64,000 nt of DNA from Corydoras sp. C115 (taxonomy: Eukaryota; Chordata; Actinopteri; Siluriformes; Callichthyidae), in assembly GCA_019802505.1 (NCBI GenBank), contig JAFMOC010000084.1, positions 875,501 through 939,500 on the forward strand, written 5' to 3'. A model generated the notes under the pieces. It was not told the origin of the DNA. It was given only the letters and a program-made list of their open reading frames with translations, and searched no databases. The translations under genes were made by a program, and so were the position numbers. Shown in pieces: positions 21,688 through 32,164 of the stretch; positions within the stretch are counted from its first letter, which is position 1; each line of letters opens with the position of its first letter.

Positions 21688-22060
21688 TCATTCATTTATT
21701 ATCTTCTGCTTTATCCTATATTAGGGTCGCGTATATAAGGGTTCCTATAAGGGTTCCCCATGCCCATCCAGGGGAGAACGTTTCGGGTGCTGGACAGATA
21801 CACCCAGGACAGGGCGCTAATCTATCACTGGGCACACATTCACACACACAGACAGGCACACAAACACACTCTACAATGGGCAATTTGGAGAACTCAATTG
21901 ACTTGATCCATGTTTTTGAACTGTGGGAGGAAACCGGAGAACCCGGAGGAAACCCACGCGGACACGGGGAGAACATGGAAACTCCATCCAGATGGGGATT
22001 TGAACCGGGAATCCCTAGTGCTGAGAGGCGAACGTGCTAACCACTAAGCCACTGTGCCGC
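21688..22060 (-). mobile_element. SINE-A, full length with 12-bp duplication
   Basis: Minus-strand SINE-A flanked by the 12-bp repeat AACCCTAATAAT (21676-21687 and 22061-22072). It carries a small internal duplication near 21735-21760 (ataagggttcc twice) and an extended cacaca stretch. Confidence 0.92.
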
Positions 22061-22149
22061 AACCCTAATAATATTATTAATATGTATTTTAAATCCTAAC
22101 AGCAGCATCTATGCAAAAAGGAAGGATGGGTAAAAAAAAGTGGGTACAT

Positions 22150-22565
22150 TTGGTAGCACTGATGGAGTCCATCAGAGAAGAGTGCTAGAAGAGCGTATTC
22201 AGGTTTAAGGACAGGGTAATGTTAGGCAAGATGTGCCAGGGACCAGCTTAGCCAGCCTGAATGCCACAGAATCAGTTCTTACATCTCTGGCTTTAGAGCT
22301 CTCGCAACAGGTCGAGTGGGTGACAGCCAGGCGACATAGACGTAGAGCCGAGCATTATTCTTCTAGGATCCATGTGTCCAATCGGTTTTCCCTACTCAGT
22401 GACTCACCCACTGAGAGACAGGTGAGAATTGCTGCCCCCTTATAAACTCCTGCAACCCTTATAGACTCCAGCAAAATCCAGCAGACATCAGGGCGAACAT
22501 CAAAGTGCTGGCTAATGCTAATTAACTCATTCTCTAGTTTAGTTATCCAGGTTGGTACTAATGAT
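22150..22565 (+). mobile_element. CR1-like LINE, ORF1-region fragment
   Basis: The translation near 22320-22445 (HYSSRIHVSNRFSLLSD) and the following text up to ttgtagt-like CR1 sequence resemble the ORF1 region of CR1-type LINEs, probably the same family as 13917-16396. A SINE-A cuts it off at about 22566. Identification is by style of sequence only. Confidence 0.45.
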
Positions 22566-22858
22566 GTTCGCGGATCGAATCCCCATCTGGGTGGAGTTTC
22601 CATGTTCTCCCCGTGTCTTCGTGGGTTTCCTCCGGGTTCTCCGGTTTCCTCCCACAATCCAAAAACATGGATCAAGTCAATTGAATTCTCAAAATTGCCC
22701 CATATAGAGTGTGTCTGTGTGAGTGAGTGTGTGCCCAGCGATGGATTGGCGCCCTGTCCTGGGTGTATCTGCCCAGCACCCGAGACGTTCTCCCAGGGGC
22801 ATGGGGAACCCCACCACGACCCTAATAGAGGATAAAGCGGGAGATAATGAGATGAGAG
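22566..22858 (+). mobile_element. SINE-A, lacking part of the head
   Basis: The copy starts at the B box (gatcgaatccccatctgggt) and runs to the end of the body (gaccctaatagaggataaag). The A box is missing, so it could not drive its own transcription. Confidence 0.87.
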
Positions 22859-23284
22859 AGATTAAAGTGTTAATAAATTGTGCTCCTGAATTAATGTTGC
22901 TGATGAATTTGAATTTATTATTATTTATTGATTTTATTTAATTTCTTTTTTCAGTATCAAATGCCAGTCAGATAAAAATGTTTCTAGTTTAAATAAGGAT
23001 GTCATTCGTTTCTGTTACAAACTAAAAAACAAAGTTAATAAAATTATTGTTGTTCTAAGTTGATCTATATTTCTTTCTTTTTTGTTTTCTTTACTGTTAA
23101 TAAGGATACATTGTTATAAAAGGTGTACTTATACCAAATTTATAGACAAATGATACTGCAGTGGGCGAGTAAAAATACTTTTTCATCCCATTTTGTCATG
23201 TATGGGGGAGGCATGAGGTGAGTGTGCGTGCGTGTGTGTATGTGTGTGTGTGTGTGGGGGATGGGGGCGCAAAATTTTTGAGAA
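22859..23284. other. Intron with TG-rich stretch
   Basis: AT-rich intron; a TG/CG dinucleotide run lies at about 23220-23257. No other feature recognised. Confidence 0.5.
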
Positions 23285-23730
23285 AAACATGCGAGCCCAG
23301 ATCTCAAGGTGCTGGTTTCACTATTAATCTTTAAAAGTAGAATAAAAACCCATTTATTTAATTTTGCTGTAGAATAAGCAAAAGTAGAATAAAAACCTAT
23401 TTATTTAATTCCCTGAAGATAAAGGTGTGGATGTCAGGCTTGGCAGTTTTGGGTTGGTGATCTGGGATCAGTCTGTTCTGGCATTTCACCTCTTCACCCA
23501 GCTCATCATTAGTAGTGGGTGTGGCTCTGAAATGATGCTATTCCAGGGAGCCCTCTCAACTAAGTAGAGTCTGCAGTATCTACCCCTTTTACTTATGCTG
23601 CTCTAGTCAGTTATGCTGGAGTCACATGCTGCACTGTGTCAATCAAACTCTGGTTATTACTTTAATGCTGTGTTTTATTAGCTCTAACTGCTTTTCTTGC
23701 TTGTTTCTTGTAGCACTGTCGTCTTAAAAC
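23285..23730 (+). mobile_element. CR1-like LINE, 3' UTR fragment
   Basis: This matches the 3' UTR of the LINE at 14850-15320 (agatctcaaggtgctggttt, then ttccagggagcc and gtagagtctgcagtatct). It has a short internal duplication around 23330-23410 (agtagaataaaaacc twice). Confidence 0.8.
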
Positions 23731-23945
23731 CTGAAAATCCTGGGTTCATTTACTAGACAAAATGCTCTAAATTGCCCCACATAGTGTGTATTTGTGTGTG
23801 TCTATGTGAGTGTGCCCAACAATATATTGGTGCTCTGTTCTGGGTGTATCTGCCCAGAATCCAAAACGTTCTCCCCTGGATGGGAATGGTGAACCCCCCG
23901 CGACCCTAGTACAGGATTAAGCGGAAGATGAATTCATTAATCAAT
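23731..23945 (+). mobile_element. SINE-A, diverged copy with internal deletion
   Basis: A short head remnant around a weakened B box (cctgggttcattt) is followed by the SINE-A 3' half (ctctaaattgccccacatag to the gcgaccctagtacagg motif). The middle is missing. Confidence 0.7.
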
Positions 23946-24231
23946 TTTGATTAAATTGTTTTGATACAGTTTAAAAAACACACCACTCTGTTTCCTCTTA
24001 ATTTAATGTGTAAATGGCAAAAGTGTTGGTGTGCTACAAATATGTTTAATCAAAAATTCTGATGTAATGGTCAGTTATCTAAATGCTATTCCAATAGCCT
24101 GTAAATCACAAACACGGATTTGAAATAAAACTAAACTAAAAGCAGTAAAGTTACACAGAAAAAAAGAAACAGTAGCTATGTTAACTACATTAACATACAT
24201 AAGTTCTACATTATTTTTTTTTCAATCTTAC

Positions 24232-24306
24232 CACAGGAACCTTCATCTCCAGTTAGGCCTCTGATCCCTGTAGGTCCTTGTGCCCTTCGAGACTCACCCT
24301 TTTCTC
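24232..24306 (-). CDS. Type IV collagen alpha chain, exon e11
   Basis: This 75-bp exon (25 codons, phase 1 at both ends) begins GEKGESRRAQG, where RRAQ interrupts the triplets, continues GPTGIRGLTGDEG and ends with SC and a lone G. The acceptor is gttatctgttag; the donor TGTG followed by gtaag. The last G pairs with CC of e12 to give Ala. One Cys. Confidence 0.92.
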
Positions 24307-24667
24307 CTAACAGATAACAAGAGTAAAAAAAAATCACAATTAGAAAACAACTTAATGTTTGATTATAAAATATTGCAAATGCAAGCTTTTAACTTGTATA
24401 AAAAGACTGGAATTGAACATTATTCACAGTTAAAAACTATTAAACAAGCTCTTAATGTTAATAAAATTAGGCTAAACAGACAAATGTCTGCAAATGTACA
24501 GAAAAAAATGAAAACAAAATGCAACTGGCCATGACTAAAACAAATTTAAAATGTAATTATAAATGTCAAATATATATAAAGATTTTACAAATCGCAACTA
24601 CAAGGGCAAAATATAACTTTTAATAAAGGTAATAATAATAATAATTATTATTATTATTATAATAACA

Positions 24668-24905
24668 ATGGTGGTTTAGTGGTTAGCACGTTTACTTCTA
24701 AGGACTGCGGATCCAGGTTTGAATCACAATCTGGGTGGAGTTTCCACATTCTCCTCGAGTCCATGTGGGTTTCCTCCAGGGTTTCTGTTTACTCCCACAG
24801 TCCAAAAACATGGATTTCAAGGTAAATTGGCTGGGCATAGGGAACCCTACTGGCCCCCAGCCTCACCCCCCGCCCCCCACGACACTTATAGAGGATTAAT
24901 AAAAA
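24668..24905 (+). mobile_element. SINE-A, old diverged copy
   Basis: A clear but worn SINE-A: ggtggtttagtggttagcac, then tttgaatcacaatctgggtg and a shortened 3' half with C-rich expansions near 24866-24882. It lies next to A/T triplet runs (24632-24660). Confidence 0.8.
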
Positions 24906-25284
24906 AATAACAACAATAATAATAATAAAATAATATTTTATGTAAATGCCTTTGGACCAACATCAGGAAATAAATGCTATTGATGATTTTTAAAAATTAT
25001 TAAATAATTAATTACCTTGCCATATAAACACTGGAGTAGTTAGTTTACAACATCTCCTTCAACCCTTATCAGGATAAGTGGCTTAAAAATGAATTAATGA
25101 TTGAATGAATTTTTGTCACCACTCAGTTTACCATGAAAATAAAAAAGACCCATTTGTAGAAATTAAAACATTGTGTTTTAAATAAACTCAATCTAAAATC
25201 ATGCAAGCACAAGATAAAATAAGTAGATAAGTATTTTTTGTTGTATCACAGCACATTTTTTATTTATTTTATAGTTATTATTTT

Positions 25285-25595
25285 ATCAGCATTTCAGCAC
25301 TTGGGATACAGGTTCGAATCCTGAACTGCATAGAGTTTCCTTGTTCTTCCCTTGTTTGCGTGGGTTTACTCTGGGTTCTTCGGTTTCCTCCCACAATCCA
25401 AAAACATGGATTAAAGGTGAATTGGCCGCTCTTAATTGCTCCTGTATAGTGTCTGTGTGTGTTTGTGTAAGTACTGTAAGTGTGTGCCCAACGATGGATT
25501 ATGCCCAGCGCCTGAAACCTTCTCCCCTGGATCGGCATAGGGACCACCCACCCTTCTCTGCGTCCCTAGTAGAGGATTAAGCAAATGATAAGATG
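25285..25595 (+). mobile_element. SINE-A, old diverged copy without A box
   Basis: Starts near the B box (aggttcgaatcctgaactgc) and continues through the body to agaggattaagcaaatgata. Divergence from the better copies is high, so it is an old insertion. Confidence 0.75.
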
Positions 25596-25626
25596 TTAGT
25601 ATTATTAACACTGTAATTAATATTAC

Positions 25627-25690
25627 CTTTAGGACCATCATTACCACAACCACCTGGAGTTCCTGGTTGTCCACTACATCCTGGATCACC
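25627..25690 (-). CDS. Type IV collagen alpha chain, exon e10
   Basis: This 64-bp exon starts with a whole Gly codon (phase 0) and ends in phase 1: GDPGCSGQPGTPGGCGNDG, PK and a split Gly. The acceptor is ttttggtaaaag, with the AG directly before GGT. The start phase matches e9, whose donor falls after a complete His codon, which is good independent support. Two Cys. Confidence 0.91.
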
Positions 25691-26837
25691 CTTTTACCAA
25701 AACAAAGTCAGATAATTTATTAACAGTATTTGTTAATGGTTTTACAAACATCTGTATTTTGTTCCAGGTTAAACATTATCAACATTATTATGCTTGTTTT
25801 ATGAATAACAAAGTTATACTAATTGAGAGGAAAAGCTGGTAACATGGCTCTTTTGTAGAGGATTTATGGTGTGTGCTCTATATTTTCATCATCTCTCAAG
25901 TTCTGACCTGCCTTCTAAGAAGTGGGTGAGATTGATGTCACTGCAAAAGGGGGTTTAAAAGTAGCCACACATGCGCTGTTATAGCTGCCATGACCTTGAA
26001 TCCATGCCATGTGTGTTAGTGTATTAAATGTTGGCTCCTGTTAGATATAAGTGAGAGTATTTTAGTTTATTATTGAATATTATTGAATAAAGTTTTTACA
26101 TGCAACTATTGACCAACACATGACTGACTAACTTGGTAGAATCAGTTATAGGAAAGGCCTACCGTCCCAGGTTCAAAGCTTGTGGAAGCAGGCTCATTAG
26201 TGAATGCCTATATTGTCCTTCATACCCACATGTAATGAATATAAGTTTGTAATTGAGCAGAATCTTTTCTGTAGCTTCTACTGTAGCTGTAGTTTCAGCT
26301 ACTAGAATATATTATCTCCAGATTATAAAAGTGCAATGCACGATTATAAAAATTGCTATATTAATAATAATAAATAATAATAAACTTGACTCTTTGCTGC
26401 ATCACAGACCCAACCCTTAATAAGCAATTCTTACTGAAATATTTTACATGATTTAAATCCTATATTCTTCCTCTTGGTTAATTGACCTTACAACATGAGT
26501 ACAAGTGGTCATTTATCAATGGATTTATTGAGCATAATTTTCAAAAAAAAAAAAAAAAGTAAAAAATAGGACTTTTATACGGAGCCCCTAAAGTGATTCA
26601 TTCTAAATTGCGAGCAGTCTGCCCCCCCCCCCCTCTCGCTGTTCCCAAAACCGGTATGTGGCCACGCCTCCGTACATAAATCCGAAGCACTGCCTCGAGA
26701 ATCATCTACATTACATTTACATTACATTACATCAGAGTGTTTCCGTTTGTGTTTTTACACTTTATTTGACTGACAAGATGAGTGAAGGACAAATGAAGCT
26801 CAAAAAGTACTAAAATGTTCCACTTTCATTTAGAGTG
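25691..26837. other. Intron e9/e10, left part, little recognised
   Basis: AT-rich intron with an A-run at about 26547-26560, a C-tract at 26620-26632 and a short ATTACATT repeat near 26707-26732 like that ending several SINE/L2 copies. No protein remnant seen. Confidence 0.4.
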
Positions 26838-27450
26838 GGGGGGGGTGAATATTTTTTTACAATGTCAAATTCAAAATGCATTTGCTTTTATTAATGTTCA
26901 TGTTCTATTTAGGGGCAGCACAGTGGTTTAGTGTTAAGCATGTTCTCCTCTCAGTGCTAGGGATTCCCAGTTCGAATCCCAATCTGGGTGGAGTTTGCAT
27001 GTTCTCTCCCATTTCTGCGTGGCTTTCCTCCGGGTTCTCCGGTTTTCTCCCACAGTCCAAAAACATGGTTCAAGGTCAACTGAATTTTCCAAATTGCCCC
27101 ATATAGAGTGTGTTTGTGTGAGTGAGTGTGTGCCCAGCAATAGATTGGCACCCTGTCCTGGGTGTATCTGCCCAGCGCCCGAAGTGTTCTCCCCTGGATG
27201 GGCATGGGGAACCGCCCCATGACCCTAATAGAGGATAAAGCCGAAGATAATGGATGGAGGTTCTGTTTGGGGAAATGTGGGTTACCGTGATTGTTGTACA
27301 TTTGTGCTGTATACTGTGTGTTTAACTAAAATCAGGTTTTCTCACTGCTATTTGCTGGAATGTGTTTAATAAAAGAGCAATTCTAACAGATTCAACAATA
27401 CTAACATGATGTGTGTAAACAGGTTTCAATATAAAAGCCTACAAATTAGA
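26838..27450 (+). mobile_element. hAT-type MITE, second copy, split by a SINE
   Basis: Both flanks of the SINE at 26911-27259 match the MITE of 12993-13348: aatatttttttacaatgtca at the left and ctgctatttgctgg, then aggtttcaatataaaagcct at the right. The terminal inverted repeats are not preserved. Confidence 0.82.
26911..27259 (+). mobile_element. SINE-A inserted in MITE
   Basis: Full-length plus-strand SINE-A (ggggcagcacagtggtttag head). The 9-bp flanks gttctattt (26902-26910) and gttctgttt (27260-27268) form a target duplication with one mismatch. Confidence 0.88.
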
Positions 27451-27523
27451 GATGCCACCTATTGTGATTATGATTCACATAATATCTCGTGCGCACCACT
27501 TAATAACTCATGCACACGACATA

Positions 27524-29120
27524 CAGTGGGTTGCAAAAGTATTCATACCCCTTGAACTTTTCCATATTTTGTCACATTACAACCACAAACATAAATATAT
27601 TCACTGGAATTTAATGTGAAAGACCAACACAAAGTGGTATACAATTGTGAAGTGGAAGGAAAATTATACATGAATCAACATTTTTTTTACAAATAAAAAA
27701 CTGAAAAGTGCGACGTGCAAAAGTATTCAGTCCCCTTTTCCCTGAGTGCAACCAATTGCATTCAGAAGTTGCCTGATGAGTGCTAATGACTCAAAAGGGT
27801 CCACCTGTGTGTAATCTAATCTCAGTACAAATACAGCTGCTCCGTGACGGCCTCAGATGTTGGTTAAGAGAATATTGGGGAGCAAACAGCATCATGAAGT
27901 CCAAAGAACACACCAGACAGGTTAGGAATATGGTTTTGGAGAAGTTTAAAGCAGGCTTAGGTTATAAAAAGATTTCCAAAGCTTTGAACATCTCACGGAG
28001 CACTGTTCAATCCATCATCCGGAAATGGAAAGAGTATGGCACCACAGTAAACCTGCCAAGACAAGGCCGTCCACCTAAACTTACAGGCCGAACAAGGAGA
28101 TCACTGATCAGAGAGGCAGCCAAGAGGCCCATGGTGACTCTGGATGAAATGCAGAGAGCCACAGCTCAGGTGGGGGAAACTGTCCACAGGACAACAATTA
28201 GTCGTGCACTACACAAATGTGGTCTTTATGGAAGAGTGGCAAGGAGAAAGCCATTGTTAAAAGAAAACCATAAGAAGTCCCGTTTGCAGTTTGCCAGAAG
28301 CCATGTTGAGGACACAGCAAACATGTGGAAGAAGGTGCTTTGACCAAAATTGAACTTTTTGGCCACAATGCAAAACGCTATGTGTGGAGGAGAAATAACA
28401 CTGCACATCACTCTGAAAACACCATCCCCACTGTCAAATATGGTGGTGGCAGCATCATGCTCTGGGGGTGCTTTCTTCAGCAGGGACCGGGAAGTTGGTC
28501 AAAGTTGATGGGAAGATGGATGGAGCCAAATACAGGGCAATCTTGGAAGAAAACCTGTTGGAGTCAGCAAAAGATTTGAGACTGGGGCGGAGGTTCACCT
28601 TCCAGCAGGACAACGACTCTAAACATAAAGCCAGAGCTACAATGGAGTGGTTTAAAAAAAGGAATATTCATGTGTTAGAATGGCCCAGTCAAAGTCCAGA
28701 CCTAAACCCAATTGAGAATTTGTGGCAAGATCTCAAAACTGCTGTTCACAAATGCTCTCCATCCAATCTGACTGAGCTTGAGCTGTTTTGCAAGGAGGAA
28801 TGGGCAAGAATTTCAGTCACTAGATGTGCAAAGCTGGTGGAGACATACCCTAAAAGACTTGCAGCTGTAATTGCAGCAAAAGGTGGCTCCTCAAAGTATT
28901 GACTCAGGGGGGCTGAATACTTTTGCACGTCGCACTTTTCAGTTTTTTATTTGTAAAAAAAATGTTGATTCATGTATAATTTTCCTTCCACTTCACAATT
29001 GTATACCACTTTGTGTTGGTCTTTCACATTAAATTCCAGCGAAATATATTTATGTTTGTGGTTGTAATGTGACAAAATATGGAAAAGTTCAAGGGGTATG
29101 AATACTTTTGCAACCCACTG
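27524..29120 (+). mobile_element. Tc1-like element, family Tc1-A, second copy
   Basis: This 1597-bp element is the same family as 5865-7473, with TA flanks (27522-27523 and 29121-29122) and the same long inverted repeats. By eye the copies differ at roughly one percent of positions plus a few small deletions, so both are young. The transposase gene here is broken. Confidence 0.95.
27894..28902 (+). pseudogene. Tc1-A transposase, broken by 10-bp deletion
   Basis: The frame matches the intact transposase from MKSKEHTRQ up to 28343. There a 10-bp deletion relative to copy 1 removes the codons for the first catalytic Asp (the WSDET motif) and creates an immediate TGA. The remaining protein is in other frames (28325-28579, 28468-28902), with a second 1-bp loss near 28475. 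It keeps Arg where the intact copy has Trp in the first helix region. Confidence 0.94.
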
Positions 29121-29218
29121 TAAGTAAAAAAAAAAATTTTTTACTCATGTTTCTCCCGATATTTTTTTTTTGCTCATGTCATAATGCAACATAATGGTAA
29201 ATGCTTTATGTAACTTAC

Positions 29219-29400
29219 ATGATCTCCAGGTGCTCCAGGAAAGCCCACGCAGCCTTTTTGTCCTATCAGGCCTGGAGGACCAGGTTTACCAGGCTCTCCA
29301 AAAATACCTGGGCACCCCGAAGGACCTCTCTCATATCCTGGAGGTCCATTAACACCACAATACCCATTGATACCTGGTGGACCATTTATTCCTTTATCAC
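29219..29400 (-). CDS. Type IV collagen alpha chain, exon e9
   Basis: This 182-bp exon starts in phase 1 and ends in phase 0. It reads GDKGINGPPGINGYCG, has the short interruption GYERG, and continues with GCPG and GCVG to GAPGDH. The acceptor is aacaaatttgtttcag-like (tttgtttcag); the donor CAT followed by gtaagtt is strong. Three Cys. The phase-0 end is matched by e10. Confidence 0.94.
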
Positions 29401-30247
29401 CTGAAACAAATAAAGTTACTTTAATATAGTTTGTTAGTACAAAAGATGTGTATTGGGAAATAAACTGCCATTTTGTACAAACTGTATCTTGTGAGTTAAA
29501 GAGTGGATAAAGTCTATTGCTGATAAACAGACTGACCGCACAGTGACCCCAACCAGGGATGTCAATGTGGCATATTGTACTGTTGGGGTAAGGTTCACTG
29601 TTGCTTATTTGCATGTGGAAACATCTTGTGCAGGTTTTTGCTTACAGTAAACAATGTAACTACACTTTTATATTTACTGTAGCAAATAACTAAAATATGA
29701 GCTTCATCCCATGACTTTTCCAAAATATTTGGATGAGACCTTTGGAGCTTACTTGCATGGAAGATCTTCCAAATTCTATTCGCAATATGGCAAGCCATTT
29801 TTTTTGCAATGGTCATTCATCCAACTGAACTCCACTGTTTTGGAGTGCCATGTGTGCTTTACATGGACCTATTTGGGCCCTAAAAGATATGATCATTTTG
29901 TTAACTTTCATTGTTTTTTGTTGAAGAGGGTTCTTTGTTGAAGAGGGTCTAGGTCAACCATAAAAAGTTTTTTTATAGTGATAAAACAGTCATTGACAGG
30001 TGGGTTGATTAAGACAATTCACCCTAGGTGTGAAACGCACGACCCGCCACTCACAAATACAAAAGTAATAAAGAATTTGTCCACAAACCAATGGGAATCC
30101 ATGAGTAACTAATAAACTAAAACAGGTCATGATCCTATTGAAGCAACCCAAATCAGTGAACTCAAAAAAAATATAATGAAAAAAATATTCATTATATTCA
30201 CATTGTAGAATGCGTATTTTTAACAAAGCCCATAAAAAGGATTTTAC

Positions 30248-30355
30248 CTCTTGGTCCTGTCAAACCTTGCAGTCCAATAGATCCTGGCCTTCCTCTGTCC
30301 CCTTTAATATTGATTACAAAAGTATCTCCCAGGGGTCCATCATCTCCTGCCTTGC
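30248..30355 (-). CDS. Type IV collagen alpha chain, exon e8
   Basis: This 108-bp exon (36 codons, phase 1 at both ends) starts GKAGDDGPLG, has the hydrophobic interruption DTFVINIK, and continues GDRGRPGSIGLQGLTGPRG. No Cys. The acceptor is tgctttttag; the donor AGAG followed by gtaaaa. Confidence 0.94.
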
Positions 30356-30419
30356 CTAAAAAGCAGAACTGTACATATTAAACTGTGCATTTTATTATTT
30401 ATATCTTGATTTGGTACAT

Positions 30420-31220
30420 GAGCTCTTAAGATTGTTGATTAACTGCTTCCGTCAATCCACCTTGCAAACGTTCTTAACCAACAAAATGGAAGAACTTTAT
30501 CTTAACAGGACTAATAAACACTTTGCATGTTCTGCTGCTCTCTACTTCACTGAGACTTGGCTGAGCAAAACCATTCTGGACAGTGGAATGCAGTGGGCCT
30601 TAATTTATGCCACGCGGATTGTATAGCAGATTTATCAGGAATAAAAAGGCGACAGAATCTGGGATGATATATATATATCACAGGAACTGTTGAGGTAGTT
30701 CTACACTGCGATTATTGAACCTGTATTGTGCACCCCTGTAACTGTCTGCTTTGGAGCTGCAACACAACAAGACAGGTGCAGATTGCAGCGAACAATTAGG
30801 ACTGCAGAAAAAAATAATTGGTGCTCCTGCAGGAATTGTACACCTCAAGAACCATGAAACGGGCAGAGAAAATTATCAGGACCCCTCACACCCTAGACAC
30901 AATTTATTTCAACTCCTTCCCTCCATACAGATCAGTGTACACTTAAACAACCAGTTTCGTTCCTCATGCCATTATACTTATAAACAGCTTATAAACACTA
31001 TGCACATGCACAAAACTGTACAAACAAAAATCAATGTCTATGTTCAACTATTGCTTTGCACTACAGCACATACTGCACCTATTTTATATATGCACATGTA
31101 CAGTACAAATTCATAATTTGTAATATATAAATTGTAATTACAGTAAATTGTAAAGTTACTATAGAGACACCATCAAACCAAAACAAAATTCCTTGTGTGT
31201 GTAACATACTTGGCAAAATA
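30420..31220 (+). mobile_element. Non-LTR retrotransposon, internally deleted remnant
   Basis: The left part translates to a LINE endonuclease N-terminal region (NKMEELYLNRTNKHF, ALYFTETWLSKTI). After a deletion the right part matches the ORF2 end (LQKKIIGAPAGIVHL, PRHNLFQLLPS), followed by a tail ending tggcaaaataaatctgattg. The family looks like that of the minus-strand LINE at 32165-34265. Confidence 0.72.
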
Positions 31221-31235
31221 AATCTGATTGTGAAA

Positions 31236-31895
31236 TATATGCATAAAATAATTAAGATTTTAATCTAATTTGTATGGATTAGCTGGTTAAAATTATGTTA
31301 TTTTTATTAAGCCTGGTATCTTTATAGCAAAAAATGATTTTGTACGTAATCCCCAAACAAGCTTAGTTGTATCTAAAGTTTCCCAACTTTTTTGTAAATC
31401 CTGACCTTACTGTTTACTTACTATTTTTCAGTTCTAGTTAATTCATATATATATTTGTATATGCTGTAGTTTTGCAAATTGAGGCTGTCCATCTGAGTTT
31501 CAGCCTATTTTGTTAGTTGTCTTTATTACTGATGTAATAAAGATGGTGTGTTATTTATTTGCACATGTGCATTATGTTTAGACAGTAGTGTTCTTAAACA
31601 CCTTGATGTTACTGTCGGACACAGAATATTCCACCAAACAAAACATTAGCTGACTAACTTTACTCCACAAAGTGTAAGAACAAGATAAATGTATCTAAAA
31701 ACTTGAGAGAAAAAAACTTACTCATACACAATTATGACTAATTAATAAAGCACAAAGTATAATTACTATCCAAATAATATCTGCTTTGTTAAAGTCATGA
31801 CCATTAAGTAATCACCTTTTAAACAATAATATATGTTTTAGCATATTGTTGTGTAGTTTATATATTACACATAACACATAAATATTACAAATTAC
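31236..31895. other. Intron e7/e8, nothing recognised
   Basis: AT-rich intron between the LINE remnant and exon e7. No repeat or reading frame stands out. Confidence 0.5.
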
Positions 31896-32039
31896 CTTTC
31901 TCTCCTGGGGAGCCAGGGTCCCCTGGAATACCCATCCTTCCATCATATCCTTTTTCACCTATTAAACCATCACAGCCTGGATATCCAGTCTCACCTGTGG
32001 ATCCAGGTGAACCCATACAACCAGGTGGTCCAGGCAAAC
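31896..32039 (-). CDS. Type IV collagen alpha chain, exon e7
   Basis: This 144-bp exon (48 codons, phase 1 at both ends) encodes uninterrupted triplets GLPGPPGCMGSPGSTG through GSPGEKG with two Cys. The donor is AAAG followed by gtaatt. The acceptor (gattatactcttaaag) has a poor pyrimidine tract, but no other AG fits and the phase agrees with e6. Confidence 0.9.
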
Positions 32040-32164
32040 CTTTAAGAGTATAATCATAATCATTACCAGGCAGCATTATATCCAATTGAAGATATTTAAA
32101 CTATTATCTTATTAAACATTAGTATTAATTGGGGTTAATGTGACATCACGTCACTGTTACACTT

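Noticed and set aside
24280..24534. Plus-strand frame of 84 codons over collagen exon e11
   Set aside because: It runs antisense across the exon and into AT-rich intron and has no recognisable features.
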